From: Vespa crabro
Lineage: Eukaryota > Arthropoda > Insecta > Hymenoptera > Vespidae
NCBI RefSeq assembly: GCF_910589235.1
Contig: NC_060957.1
Location: 6,662,662-6,726,661 of the forward strand
Reading direction: 5' to 3'
DNA length: 64,000 nt
The notes under the pieces were generated by a model, which saw nothing but the letters and a program-made list of their open reading frames with translations, was not told the origin of the DNA and did no database searches. The position numbers were made by a program, and so were the translations under genes. Of the stretch, positions 44,659 to 56,574 are shown one piece after another. Position 1 is the first letter of the stretch; each line of letters starts with the position of its first letter.

Positions 44659-45050
44659 TGGTGTCATTTCGGAAACGAGTCGTTTTTTATTACACGTATA
44701 AAGTGCCTAAACAAGAAGGATATTATTCGACTAATTTAAAACGCACTACTACAGACGGAGAACGATCGAGTGCTCTCGATCGACATAGAAGTACGAAGGA
44801 GCGTGCGTGATCTAAGCTCGCGGAAGTTCATTCGAGTCTCTCTGTTCAAACCTGTCGAGAAACTAAGACGAGGAGAGAAGAACGTCACGAAACAGAACAA
44901 CTAACGATAATTTCGCTCTGGAATAATCGACGTCGACGTCATCGATCGCATTGCGAATAGCTCCAACGATCGTAATGACGACGCGCGCTCCTTCAAATAC
45001 CGAACGACGACGCTTCCTTCGTGTGGAAATCGTCTCTTCAAATTGACGGT
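44659..45050 (+). other. Candidate internal or 5' UTR exon
   Basis: A pyrimidine-rich acceptor (ttcttttgtttgatcgcag) ends at 44658. A consensus donor, TTGACG|GTAAGTCC, starts with GT at 45051. The enclosed 392 bp is GC-balanced, CpG-rich and repeat-free. All frames contain stops, so it would be untranslated or only partly coding; one frame is open for about 50 codons from the acceptor. Both flanks are AT-rich. Confidence 0.28.
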
Positions 45051-46390
45051 AAGTCCGAGACATTCATCGAAATTCGATAATAACTATTACAGATTAAGAA
45101 TTGATTCGTACAAACTGTAGGTATACCTATAATATTTTATTTGATATCATCAGTCTTCAACCAAGACAAATATTTATTTTGATTGATTAATTAATCGATA
45201 TTAATTAACTTTATTTTAATCCATCGAAAGTAACCACGAATAAAAAGAATCGATCTAAGAATAATTATTACACATTATGACTTAATATCTTCTACGTTAC
45301 TATTGGCCAAATATTTATTTGAATAATAGATTAGAAAAAGAGGAACTCGTCGAGTTGACATAGTTCATTTTCTCATAGAATTATTTAAGTATTCTTAGGT
45401 TAATTTATTCATCAAGAACATTCCAAAGTTGGATAAAAAAATAAAAAGAATATATAGATATGAATTAAAATGGGAATAAAAGAGCTCGAAATTTCGAGAT
45501 GAAAGTAAAGCCAGCAATTTGTACAATGTCGAAAGAATATAAAAGCATTCTTTCTAGCGAGCAGAAAACGTTTCTATCTCATTTTGGTACTGGCATTCCC
45601 TCGTAGCGGATCCAACTCGTCCAGGCTCTTCTTAAAACTTATCGCGCGCGATAACCGGCAAAAGGGACGATGCCATCGTCGAACGAAGGGAGGAAGGTCG
45701 TTACAGCACGATACCTGGATTCACCTAATTATCGAGAAATGCCAAGCCGAAGAGCTTGGAATTCGCGCGAGCTAGTGTTCTGAGAATAAGAGATGCCAAG
45801 TCTTATTTTTTTTCTTTCTTTATTTTTTTTTCCTTTTTTTTCTTTTTCTTCTTTTTTTCGCATAGTAAGAAACAATGAGAAAGATAGAAGAGATCGATGA
45901 AAAGATAAATTGATTGGTGGACATAATAGATGCCAGTTATATATTTACTTGAGTAAGATTATCTAAATAAAAATCTTCGATATGATTAAAATTTGTAAAA
46001 ATTAGTTATAAAATAATAAGATAAATGTTTACCGCGATAGAATTAATTACAAGTATGATCAATTTACATTTGTATTCTGATACATGTGTGCCATATGGGA
46101 ATATGTACTACGAAAGACTATATAACATATTCTCAAACTAATACATATACCTATGTTAGAATCATTTTAGAGAGGAAACGTAGGTAGATAGGTAGGTATA
46201 CTTAAACGTGACTCGGATCACCGAAGTATCGGCGTCCTCGATCGAGTAAATTTTTCTGACAGTTATACCATGGAATATTTCCTTAGAGGGATAATACGAT
46301 TTCGTAGGCTATATACAATTGCAACGATATCTTCTCAAGTACTTTAGAAACTAACCTCGCCTTTTTCAACAGTCGAAGAGAGAATGAAAA

Positions 46391-46395
<5 letters not shown>

Positions 46396-46427
<32 letters not shown>
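46396..46427. repeat. (GA)16 microsatellite
   Basis: Uninterrupted GA. Confidence 0.97.
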
Positions 46428-46428
<1 letters not shown>

Positions 46429-47215
46429 CGTGGTTTCTCGTAGTGAATTGGAAGCCGAGTTGCGCTTCGAAAACGAAACGATAAATCCTTCGATTGTCGA
46501 ACGTCGATAATCGTTCGGCGGCTTGCGAGAGACGTTGTGTGTTGTGTGTAGACAACACGGGTGGAACAAGCATCGTCCGAGGCCGACACGCCGGTTATCG
46601 GGCGCACGTGATCGCGCGCGAACGTTCGCCCGCCTTAACCCGCTTTCTTCCTCTCTTGGATGCGAAAATATCGCGAGCGTCGTTCGGTCACGTTTGTAAC
46701 GTAACACGCGCGCGTTGATCTTTCTCTCTATTTTTCCATCTTGTTTTCGCGACCTCGTCGAAAGAAAACGTTTTAGTCGTTCGAAAGGTTTCGGGTGGAA
46801 AAAAAAAAACAAAAAAAGAAACCAGACCAGAAATTTCAATATTTTTCAATCAAAATTAATTAGATTAAATTAAATGATATCGTTAGACATTCGATTTTAG
46901 ACCTGTCAAAAATATCTAATGATCAAAATAGTACAACTTTATTTGTTAAAAAGATACTATGTACTACTGTATTTGATCTTTTTTCAATAATAAATGTTAG
47001 ATTATCGAAAGGAAGATGAAACTGGTTGGCATTGTTCGATCTCGACTCGGAGGGTGGGCTTTCAACGCCTCGAACAAAATACCGTTCCGCGTCGTAACGC
47101 TCGGGAGTTTGGCGAGACGCGCACTTTTTATAGACTTCCGGTGAGCACGCTTAAATCGAGCGTAACGCCGATACTCGTCCTCGATCCTCGTAGTCCCCGA
47201 CCAATAGAAAGAATC

Positions 47216-47245
47216 CCTCTCTCTCTTTCTCCCTTTCCCTCTCTT

Positions 47246-47302
<57 letters not shown>
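47216..47302. repeat. CT microsatellite
   Basis: CT with CCCTTTCC and TTT interruptions. Confidence 0.96.
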
Positions 47303-47628
47303 TTCTCTATCTATCTTTCTATCCTTCTTTCTGTCTCATGATATTCTTTTGAAATTCACCAAGGATTTTCCAACTTCGAAAAGAAGATAAAAACGAGTTA
47401 GACGAGCTCTAGTCGTTGTAATTTTCTAGTAGTTCTTCGCCATTTTCAATCCTTCTTCATATAATATCTTATACCTAATTACAGTAATAAAGTACATTGC
47501 TTTATACGAGTTATTCGTTCACATAAGGATAAGATACCGATCCGATAACTATCTGATAACAAAGCGACAAAGTACCGTTTCTATCGAGGATGTTAATAAG
47601 AATTCCTCACCCCCACGATATTTTTTCT

Positions 47629-47679
<51 letters not shown>
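47629..47679. repeat. (CT)25 microsatellite
   Basis: One of the longest pure CT runs in the window. Confidence 0.97.
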
Positions 47680-47682
<3 letters not shown>

Positions 47683-47851
47683 ACTCTTCACGTGAATTGT
47701 CTCCCGATAAGAAAAAATGAGTGTGAGAAAAGAGCAACGCAGCAGTTGCTCTTCGTAAGATACATCACTATGCCTGACGCAATAAATTATTAATCAAAGC
47801 TTGTAATTATACGTTCCTAACGTGGCTAAGAATTCCACGGTATGTATATCC

Positions 47852-47871
47852 AGATAGATAGATAGATAGAT

Positions 47872-47906
<35 letters not shown>

Positions 47907-47955
47907 CAGAAAGAAAAAGAGAGAAAGAGAGACAGATAGAGACAGAGACAGTATG
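47852..47955. repeat. (GATA)n-(GA)n-(GACA) compound repeat
   Basis: Five GATA units pass into GA with GAAA and GACA variants. Confidence 0.95.
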
Positions 47956-48228
47956 CCGGTGGGCAGTCGATAGACCCGCTGGTATTACTCGCGCGTTACT
48001 TGCTCGAGAGTGGACGTAGTCGCTCTCAGTGGCCACTCTAATAGACGAGATGAGCGTTCTCGTATCGAAGCAATAAATCAAAAGCGTTTCGCGCTCGGCT
48101 TTCGCGGAGGTGGACGACTTCGATCGTCTTTTTTTTTTCAAACGAAGGCGCGACTCGTTTACATTATCTGGATCTTTCCAGGATCATTAACGTTCGACCT
48201 TCCTTTTTTCTTGTTCATTTTTATTATT

Positions 48229-48390
48229 TGTTTTTTTTTTTTTTTTTTTGTATTCTTATCACACAATTTATTATTCCAAACGCAATCGTGATTTTATCGA
48301 ACGAGAACATTTTTTCAAATCGATAAAAATAATTTTTTTATTTACATTTTTTTTCGTTTTTTTTTTTTTTTTTTTCTTTTTTTTCATTCT
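48229..48390. repeat. Two poly-T tracts
   Basis: T runs of about 20 nt near 48229 and 48359, with AT-rich sequence between them. Confidence 0.92.
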
Positions 48391-48509
48391 CTCAGATAAC
48401 GATGGTAAATGTTAAAGGTACATGTTATAGTTGTAAAATGATAATACGTCTTACCGAACAGATTAGGCTTCTATTTTTAAATGGCAATATTTTTTACTTA
48501 AAAGAATTC

Positions 48510-48690
48510 CAGACTGTCCGGAATGATTTGGGGACTACGCGGTAGTCGAACTTACCGCTTTTATATTGCGCACACGGGAGGAGACAGTCCAATTAAGGGC
48601 GCATTTGTATACTTAAGTGCATCCGATATCGATGCATAAATCCAATGGTACGATCGACGATTTACGGCGTTGGCGAATATCGTAAAACGT
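48510..48690. promoter_or_regulatory. Candidate conserved enhancer-like island
   Basis: Repeat-free and GC-balanced within an AT-rich setting. Contains gtccaattaagggcgc, tatacttaagtgcatcc (NK-type TTAAGTG) and gatgcataaatccaatgg. attcc...ggaat arms flank agactgtcc at 48506-48523. No coherent frame. Confidence 0.33.
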
Positions 48691-49253
48691 CCGACGCGTA
48701 GAGATATGCGTGAACGCTCGAAAAGCAAGGAGGAGGAAGGGGAGAACCGTTCTTCTTAGAAATCGACATCGTACATATGTACGTGTGTTTCATTTTTTCT
48801 CTCCTTCTTTTTCTTTTCTTCTTCTTTCAATTTCTTTCTCTTTTTTTTTATTTTTATTCTCTTCTTTTTTGTTTTTGTTTTTGTTTTTTATCCTCCTCGA
48901 TGATTAATCAAATACGTACGAAATTCGTTCGAATTCGTTTATCGAAGGTCTCGTATTTCAATTTCACTAATGACGCACGTCACACGACGTCCTTTTTTTT
49001 GGAGAGAAAAATCGATGGATTGATAAAGTTGACACATTCTATAATTCATCGTTCTTTAATTATAAGTAAAATTCTAGATTATCAGAAATTACCTAGGATA
49101 AAATCTTTCTAAATGTGCCCGTTAGGTAGAAAGGTGCGTTCGCATTCGCTCTCGAAAAGTAATATTTTAATTACGACGAATGGCCGCATGAGTGTTATGT
49201 GCCATGTGGCTGCTACTGTTGGTTATGTGTAATGATGATGATGATGCTCGTAA

Positions 49254-49312
49254 TAGTGGTAGTGGTAATAGTAATAATAGTAATAGTAATAGTAGTAGTA
49301 GTAGTAGTAGTA
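49254..49312. repeat. (TAG/TAA)n triplet repeat
   Basis: TAGTGG and TAATAG units pass into pure TAG. A (GAT)n lies just upstream at 49232-49246. Confidence 0.94.
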
Positions 49313-49422
49313 ACGCCGGTGGTTAGGTGCCAGCAACGAGCAATAACGTAGCACTTTTTTCACGCTTTTCATTCGGTCTCGTGCGCATACTTTATGCACC
49401 TGCGAATATTCTATGGTCAGGA

Positions 49423-49424
49423 GA

Positions 49425-49463
<39 letters not shown>
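49423..49463. repeat. GA microsatellite
   Basis: Pure GA with one AAA interruption. Confidence 0.96.
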
Positions 49464-50055
49464 TTGGTTTACAGGGATTATTGTAAGGTACCCGCGGCTT
49501 AATGAGTTTCAAGTCATATTCCAGAATCTTGAGATTTAAAAGTTCAGTGGTTGTAGCAAGCTCTCCTCTCTATTTTGCTCTCTCGTTCGTTGGCTTTTTA
49601 TGTCTCGTCTTTTATAAAAAAAAAATTGCCAAGAGCAAGGAGCTACGGCCGTCTATCTTCTTACGATCGACAGTTAGCATCGATAATGTTTAATGATAGA
49701 TGAAAGGTTCTACCTAACGGCTATCGATATATTCGCTCTCTCCTGTTGATGTCTAAGAATTTTTGTCGAACTTTTCCTGGAATCTCAACGTCCTTTTAAA
49801 TCTGTTCGGAAACGAGATACCTCGATCTAATGGTAGATAAAGTTTATTATTAAATCTGTCGAAGGAGGCGATGAAATATCCGATGAAAGGACTATGTTAC
49901 TAATCGAATGAAAGTAGTAGTTTCTCTATTTCACTTGTGTTACATACAAGCATAATAAGCATAATCGATAAGATCTACTCGTTTATTTTCTTTAGACAAA
50001 GTGTAAAATTTCAAATAGAGAAAATGGTACAAAATTTTCATATTACGCGACAGAG

Positions 50056-50056
50056 A

Positions 50057-50107
<51 letters not shown>
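50056..50107. repeat. (AAT)17 triplet repeat
   Basis: Uninterrupted; followed 50 bp later by a GAA tract. Confidence 0.97.
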
Positions 50108-50108
<1 letters not shown>

Positions 50109-50154
50109 TATTTAATATATACATATGTGAATGTTATAAGAAAAAACAATGAAA

Positions 50155-50212
50155 GAAGAAGAAGAAGAAGAAGAAGAAGAAGAAGAAGAAGAAGAGGAGG
50201 AGAAGGAGAGAA
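50155..50212. repeat. (GAA)n repeat
   Basis: GAA triplets passing into GGA at the end. Triplex-prone class. Confidence 0.96.
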
Positions 50213-50349
50213 GGAAATCGAGGTAACATCTTTGACGTAGATTTTAGCCACAAAGCTCTGCCTTCGCGCCGAACCAACGAAGGGTTAAACCCTTTACGCG
50301 CTGCATCACAAAGGAGAGCGAGCTTACAGCCCTTGTAACATGAGTTGCA

Positions 50350-50403
50350 CCCTCTCTCTCTCTCTCCCTCTCTCTCTCTCTCTTTCTCTTTTTCTCTCTT
50401 TCG
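50350..50403. repeat. CT microsatellite
   Basis: CT with CCC and TTT interruptions. Confidence 0.95.
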
Positions 50404-50829
50404 TTCCTTCGAAAGAAGAAACGTGGATATAAAAGAGAACAGAAAGAGAAAGGACGGGCCTCTGGTTCAGGTACACTTCTCTTGTCGTAAATCTTCTTCG
50501 TTTGTTTTTTTCGCATCCTTCTTGACGATAAGGCATTGAGTTACCTTCCTCGGCTGCGTAACGGAAAGTTGTGCCACGGATCGTTCCGATGCGTTAAGAG
50601 CTCGTAAACGTTCGAAAATTCAGCTTTAAAAGCGTGCCGTATTTACTTTGCGTTTAGTGTCTTTAATACGGGAGCCGTGCATGGTAGAAAAAGATAAAAA
50701 GAGAAGAAAAACGAGATATGAAAGAATGAAAAAGAAACATAATTACTTAGGAAGAAAAACGCTTTTCTTTCCTTTTATATAACAACGATATTCTACACAA
50801 CAATATCTTCGTTTCGCTATTATTTTCAG

Positions 50830-51092
50830 ATCTTGGGGTAGAGATAATTCGTTTATTTTTTCAAACGATGATGATTCGCGCGTTCGATCCACCGCCAGCT
50901 AAAGATCTTTATCAATTCTTTCTCTCTTTCTATATCTATCTATCTCTCTCTCTCTTTCTCTCTACCTATCTTGAAAAGGAACATCGTCGATCCATTAATC
51001 GTATTCCGTTGATTCTCAACGTCGATTTCGTGCGTATCGTAGCGCGTATCGCTCTTTGCTTCGTCGTTGCTTTGTTTTCGAAACATGAACAA
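50830..51092 (+). other. Exon-like segment, uncertain
   Basis: Acceptor cgctattattttcag ends at 50829. Donor GAACAA|GTAAGTATG has its GT at 51093. An ATG frame from 50868 stays open to the donor in phase 0 (75 codons, hydrophobic near the end: IVARIALCFVVALF). A CT microsatellite at 50917-50963 lies inside that frame, which argues against a real protein. An untranslated exon is possible. Confidence 0.22.
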
Positions 51093-52725
51093 GTAAGTAT
51101 GGGCGAACGGTTTTTCTTGCGCAAAACTTTTCAATCGATCGCGAGATTATTATTCGAATACTCGCTCTCGCGTGTTCTACGATAGTTTCAATCTTGAGAT
51201 GACGAGAATAACATCGAAGATATATACGTTGAACGACTGTAGTAAATTTTATAATTTGTTTTTAAATATCTCAGATTCTTATCTTATTTCTTTTTTTTAT
51301 TTATTTTCTTTTTTTTCTTTTTTTTTTTCAAATGAAATATATTATTGATATATAATGCATGATGAATGCGAAATATATTGACACGAAAAGAAAAAATATA
51401 AACCTCGGATAAGAGTTTAAATCGTTGGTAATTAAAATTCAAAATGCTCGGCGTGACTAATCGCTATGTGAATTGACCAATAAAAAATAAAAAAAAAAAA
51501 AAAAAAACATGATTATATAATGATATTAATTATCATAAGATAAAAGAGGGATGAGTAACAGAAGACACGTGTTAAGGGAAATTTCGAAAAAAAAAAAAAA
51601 TAGAAAGAATACTCACACCAGGCGAACTTTATTATTACTTATTACTGTCTATAAACGCGCACACATATGTATATTTACCTATACTAACGTTAGAGACCAC
51701 GCAACGTCTACCTTTTGCGAAACAGGTGGTTTTATCGAATGGAAGCTGCTTCGAGAGCACAATGAGAGTTGTCTCATTGCGGAGCATAATCCGTCTTCGT
51801 ATGGAACTCTCGCTTCCAGTTCGCCTTGGCATGGAAAATGCAGGCGCGCGCTCGGCCTAATAGAGTCCTTTGTTTAAACCGAACCCCTATTATCGCTGCC
51901 GGGCATCCGGCCAGACTCTCTCGCCTTTGTGAACAATGTCCGAACGAGCCAGATACCTACTTGTCCAGCTTATTATCACGCTTTTCGATCCAATCTCGTC
52001 AAAAGGTATGATCTTATCTTTCTAAAGAATCGGAGAAAAAGATGTCGAGGGTATTCGATTTTTCTTCGTCCGTTTAACTATTGTAAACTAACGTTTCTAA
52101 TTTTAATTTATAACATTCTTTGTGATTTCTATAATTTCTTTCTCTTTTTTTTTCTTTTTTTTTCGTTTATTGTAAAACTCTTTTCAATGCGATCGATTTA
52201 AATTTACATTTTATGTTTATTCAAATAAATTTATTATATTATAAATAAATATATTATAAATATTATAAATTACAGGATACTTGTATCATAAATAGGCATT
52301 TTATATTCGATATTAACGAGTATCTGATTAATGAACGTGAGATCACTTGGAAAACTTGTAGAATGGAACATCGTTCTTTCCTAGTTTAATGTAAAATATA
52401 TTTCATTTCCACGGCGTATAGTATGAAACTAGTGAGATATTTATCATGAGGGTCACTTGGAGAACGAAGATGAAATCGATCAGGCGTTTCTAATAATTCG
52501 ATTTATTAAGAAAACTTAGTTCCAGTTATTTAGGAAATACTTAGTAGTCGAAGTTATATATGACTATCTTCTTTGCCTAGTTGAAAATAATAATCAAATC
52601 GTTCGTAAAAGAGAACGTATCTGTTTTGCTAATTCAGAGAAATTATTACAATAAATAATTATCATTTTATGTAAATCCCTTTTTATTTTATAGTAATATA
52701 GTGTTTAGATTACGCATGACAAAAT

Positions 52726-52782
52726 TTGTCTCTCTCTCTCTCTCTCTCTATCTTTTTTTCTCTCTTTCTCTTTCTCTTTCTT
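52726..52782. repeat. CT microsatellite
   Basis: CT blocks with TTTTTTT interruption. Confidence 0.94.
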
Positions 52783-53076
52783 CGTCGTCCTTTCTTTTTT
52801 GTAACTTTTCGTTTTTACGCTTTCCACACAGCATCGCCAACGTGATTTGTACACGTAGAAAATGTGAAAGGTGTTATATACAAAATAAGCATCGAACGTA
52901 GAACGAGACGTAGAGCTCCGTTTGCGTCACGCGTGGATATATACTGCCCGGTGGCGAACAGGTTCTCGAAACTTATTCTGTAATTTCGATGTCGAGTCCA
53001 TACTTTCTAGGATTTATATTTATTTTATTATATGATTATTCATAGATGGAATTCTCGTAGAATTGTGAATTGATCT

Positions 53077-53090
53077 ATCTATCGATAGAT
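53077..53090. repeat. 14-bp palindrome atctatcgatagat
   Basis: Perfectly self-complementary, with a central TATCGATA (DRE-like) word. More gatcgatcg follows. Confidence 0.85.
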
Positions 53091-53189
53091 CGATCGATTC
53101 TACATATCTAAGTAAAACATTTTAATAAAGTAAACAGTTAGGCTTGTAGAAAATTTTCTTTTTCTTAAGAAAATTTTTTATTATTTTTC

Positions 53190-53232
<43 letters not shown>

Positions 53233-53233
53233 C
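53190..53233. repeat. (CT)20 microsatellite
   Basis: Pure CT run in an AT-rich setting. Confidence 0.97.
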
Positions 53234-53580
53234 CTCTTTGATGAAATAGTCGACAATATAATTCTTTCATTTTTAATGAAAGAAAACAAGAAGATTCCAA
53301 AAAACAATAGGAAAGCTCTATTGTAAATTATATATCGATGTAATATATATATATAATATGCACATACACTAATACACGCACACTAATCTCTGTATCTTCT
53401 TTTTCGAGTCAATGAAACGGTCATTGACCTTTGTGGCGGCAAAGGTTATTGCGTTCGTTCAAGAGTGAAGAAATATCGAGGAAATCGATTGTTGTGTTGT
53501 GCGTCGACAAATGTTTATCGCTATTATTCGATGAGGAGAAAGAGATCTTCCAAGAGAAATATAAAGATAGAAAGACAGAT

Positions 53581-53660
53581 AGAATGAGAAAGAGTGAGAG
53601 AGAGAGAGAGAGAGAAAGAGAGAACAGAGAGGAGAGAGAAGAGGAAGAGTGGAGGGGTTG
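53581..53660. repeat. GA / GGA polypurine tract
   Basis: GA run followed by GAGGAG purines. Confidence 0.94.
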
Positions 53661-54008
53661 CCGGCGCTTTTCTCTTTTCTTTTGCTCTTTACCGAAGAAC
53701 GAGGCTTTATAGCGGCAATATGGGCCCAGGAATTCCGAGGCATTTGTCGGTGGAGTTAATACAGGTGGAGAAGGAGAGGTAGAAGAGGGGACGAAAAAGA
53801 GAAGGAGAAGAAGTTGGAGAAGGATGAGGAAAGAAGAGACCGCAACGATTGTCGTAACGAAACAGGCTCTTCTCGTTTCGTCGTCCATCCTTCCTTCTCC
53901 CTCTTTTGGATCTCGCGTCGCTCTCTCTAGAAGAGATCGTCCCTCGTGGTGTGTGCTCTTGTGAGGCCCGTGTTCACTGGAAACACGAAAGGTTTCTCTC
54001 GTGAAAAG

Positions 54009-54009
<1 letters not shown>

Positions 54010-54048
<39 letters not shown>

Positions 54049-54076
54049 TTCTCTTTCTCTCTCTTTCTCTCTCTTG
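54010..54076. repeat. CT microsatellite
   Basis: Pure CT core, then CTTT units. Pyrimidine-rich sequence continues to 54128. Confidence 0.96.
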
Positions 54077-54259
54077 TTTTCTTTCTTTCTCTCTTTATCT
54101 ATCCATCTATCTCTCTTTTTTTCTCTCTTGGATGGGAGGTCGGGTGTATCATCGAAAAAGGGGTGAAGAAGAACGACGTCGTGGCACCAAGTTTAAAGTA
54201 GGGAAAGAGGGGTGGGGTGGGGTTGAGGGGTACGGAGTAGAGGAAGAGAGGTGGGGCCA

Positions 54260-54500
54260 CAGGGCGGCGGTGGGCCTAATTAGTCAGGGATATATCTGGA
54301 ATCTCATGGAGGCTGAGTTTTGTAGGCCTCCTTCAGTTTTATGTACGCAGGCGGATTTCTCTCGTGGATTAGCATACAAATCGATTTAAACTCGAGATAA
54401 ATAGCCACTCAAAGGCTCCTCACACGGAGCCGACTTCGAGCATTATCTTGTCCACCGACGAGATTAACGCTTAATGCTTTATACTTTACAGCCGAGGAGT
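54260..54500. promoter_or_regulatory. Candidate conserved enhancer-like island with two hairpins
   Basis: Complex sequence with gtgggcctaattagtcaggg and gcatacaaatcgatttaaac. It has two perfect 6-bp stems: ggaggc/gcctcc at 54308-54331 and ggctcc/ggagcc at 54414-54431 (6-nt loop). The + frame ends within it and has no domain. Confidence 0.32.
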
Positions 54501-54523
54501 CCCCCCGCTCGCGAACAGTTTTC

Positions 54524-54630
54524 TTTCTCTCTTTCTTTCTTCTTTTCTTTCTTTTTTTTCTTTCTTTTTTCCTTCCTTCCTTCCTTTCTTCCTTCCTTCC
54601 TTTCTTTCTTTCTTTCTTTTTTTCTTTTTA
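54524..54630. repeat. (TTCC)/(TTTC) pyrimidine tract
   Basis: TTTC and TTCC tetranucleotides, the reverse orientation of the GGAA array at 12679. Confidence 0.95.
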
Positions 54631-54762
54631 CGTGTGTAACTCTACGCGTGGATATACGCGTATATACGCTCTCTGACTGGTCCCCATAGTATCTACGTTT
54701 TTTCGTGACACCGTCGAAAACCTTTTATTCCCGTGGTTCTTCTCTTTTTTCTATACCTCTTT

Positions 54763-54835
54763 CTTTCTCTCTCCCTCCCTTTCTCCCTCTCTCTCTCCCT
54801 CCCTTTCTCTCTCTCTCTCTCTCTTTCCTTCTTTC
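54763..54835. repeat. CT / CCCT microsatellite
   Basis: CT with repeated CTCCCTCCCTTT blocks. Confidence 0.95.
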
Positions 54836-55069
54836 ATTCTATCTGACTCTCTCATTCGCCTCCCCGTCGTTTTCTCTTCTCCGCTCGGACAAACTCGTTT
54901 TCGATTAATCGAAACGGCAGGTTATCGTTCGAACGGTACCGACCTCTCGACGGAGGATCACTTTACACTTTACACCCCCGATGGATTTCACGGGAGTACC
55001 TGTATTCTCGTCGTTCACGACGCCTCACGCTATTGACTGCTTATCCACTTCGTCGATAGACGATAAACT

Positions 55070-55072
<3 letters not shown>

Positions 55073-55115
<43 letters not shown>

Positions 55116-55145
55116 CTCTTTCTCTCTTTCTCTATCTCTCTTCCT
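55073..55145. repeat. CT microsatellite
   Basis: Pure CT core of about 38 bp. Confidence 0.97.
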
Positions 55146-55647
55146 TTCTGTCGTTTTCTCCACTCATGCGGAAATGGAATGTCTCTTCGTGTAAAGCGAC
55201 TAATGCGCCAGGTATAAACGATTTTCACGAGAAAAAAAAAATAAATAAATAAAAGATCGTATCGAATATTTTTTTCGCTTAACTTACGTATACCCTCTTA
55301 CGTTCCTTTCTTGTTTGTCTCCCTTTTCTTTTTTCCCAAATTATTCCGTCTTTACGATGGTACTGAAGTCATTATCGATTTGCATCTTACCGCCTTGTAT
55401 TATGATCCGTTACGACTTAGCGCGATGTCTCCGACCGAGTCTTCCCCGTCGGCAGGAACGAGTTTTCGAGACTCCGCGCGAATGACTCGTCGCGAATGCA
55501 TAAACTTCCTTGCATTTTACGCGAAGACGTTTTGACTATTCATGATCGCTCAAGGTTTTGAATAGAGCGAGAAGTCCATGGACTGGTCATTAACGGGCTT
55601 CCTTTACTCCCTTCCCTCTTTTCTACTTACCCATCGCTAAAAATCAT

Positions 55648-55664
55648 GTCTCCCTCTCTTTCTT

Positions 55665-55696
<32 letters not shown>

Positions 55697-55697
55697 C
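55648..55697. repeat. CT microsatellite
   Basis: CT with TTT interruptions. Confidence 0.95.
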
Positions 55698-55784
55698 GGT
55701 ACATATACCTTTGTGTGCGTTTGTGTGTTTATCTTGGAGAGAAAGATTTGAAGATTGTGTCGTACCTACCCACCTTCCACCTTT

Positions 55785-55895
55785 TTCTTGGGCTCGTTAA
55801 TCCACGCCATTTTATACTAATTTATACCGTTACGCGCCTCCTATGGGGCCCCGTCATTTTTAATTGGCTCTTACGCAAACGTATAAATTAAGACG
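55785..55895. promoter_or_regulatory. Candidate conserved enhancer-like island
   Basis: Dense homeodomain-type words: cgttaatccacgcc, ttttatactaatttatac, catttttaattggctc and acgcaaacgtataaattaag, around tatggggccccgtc (self-complementary ggggcccc). Confidence 0.35.
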
Positions 55896-56574
55896 TCGAA
55901 CGATCGTTTTTCTTTGATTCAGCTTTGTTCATCCATCAATCGTAATGAGATGTGTGACTCGTGCACACATCCTTCGACGCATCTCGATGGACCCATCGTC
56001 CTTTTGCCACTGTTTCTACTGACGCTGTTTCTCGTTACATCTCTCTAACTACCTTTCTATCTAGAAGAACCTTCCGAACGGCTTTAACCGGGAAACGTAT
56101 TATTTTCGTGCCGCAATCCAGCTGCGAGCTGTAAATCTTCCCGATCGTAAAACGTTCGATTCGAAGTTATCGTGAATTTGTATAATTCTGAACTATGCAC
56201 TGTCCTTTGACAGAGATCGTTGTAATCGATTGAAATTTGAAATTTACGATGAATGGAATGGTAATTTCACTCATTTTCTTTTTTTTTTGCTTTTTGACGA
56301 ATTTACGATCATTCAATTGACAGATAATAATTTTTAAAAGGAAAAAAATTTATATAAATCGTAGTATTAAATAATTGATCATACTAACTATTTGATCATT
56401 TAATTGGATTAGTTATAGTTCAACGGAATGATCTATTCAATTTTAAAGATATTACGTAAAAGAAACAAGACATTGTCGATAAGATAATGTTACTTTGATA
56501 AAAGAAGAAAAAAAAGAAAAGAGATCAGGCACTACTAATCAATGGCTTATAACTTATCCAATTAATAGAAATCA

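Larger units (their letters stand above)
40000..45000. other. Non-coding stretch with a candidate promoter, 40-45 kb
   Basis: Poly-T (40200-40340) and a GA tract are followed by an enhancer-like island (40800-41080), AT-rich filler, a triplet-rich zone (41.5-43.1 kb) and a CpG-rich zone (43.1-44.2 kb). No open frame has a recognisable domain. Confidence 0.7.
45000..50000. other. Non-coding stretch, 45-50 kb
   Basis: No gene is supported. AT-rich filler (45060-45580, 45790-46180, 46810-46990) separates complex segments at 45590-45780, 46430-46720, 47010-47210, 48510-48690. The 45584-45775 + frame ends in a repeat-free stretch of mixed composition after an acceptor-like ccctcgtag, but I see no domain. 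Confidence 0.7.
50000..55000. other. Non-coding stretch, 50-55 kb
   Basis: No gene is confirmed. AT-rich filler (51190-51560, 52080-52720, 53240-53420) surrounds an exon-like segment at 50830-51092 and complex sequence at 51700-51990 and 53690-53790. The latter carries a - strand tataaagcc word next to gccgctataa. Confidence 0.7.
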
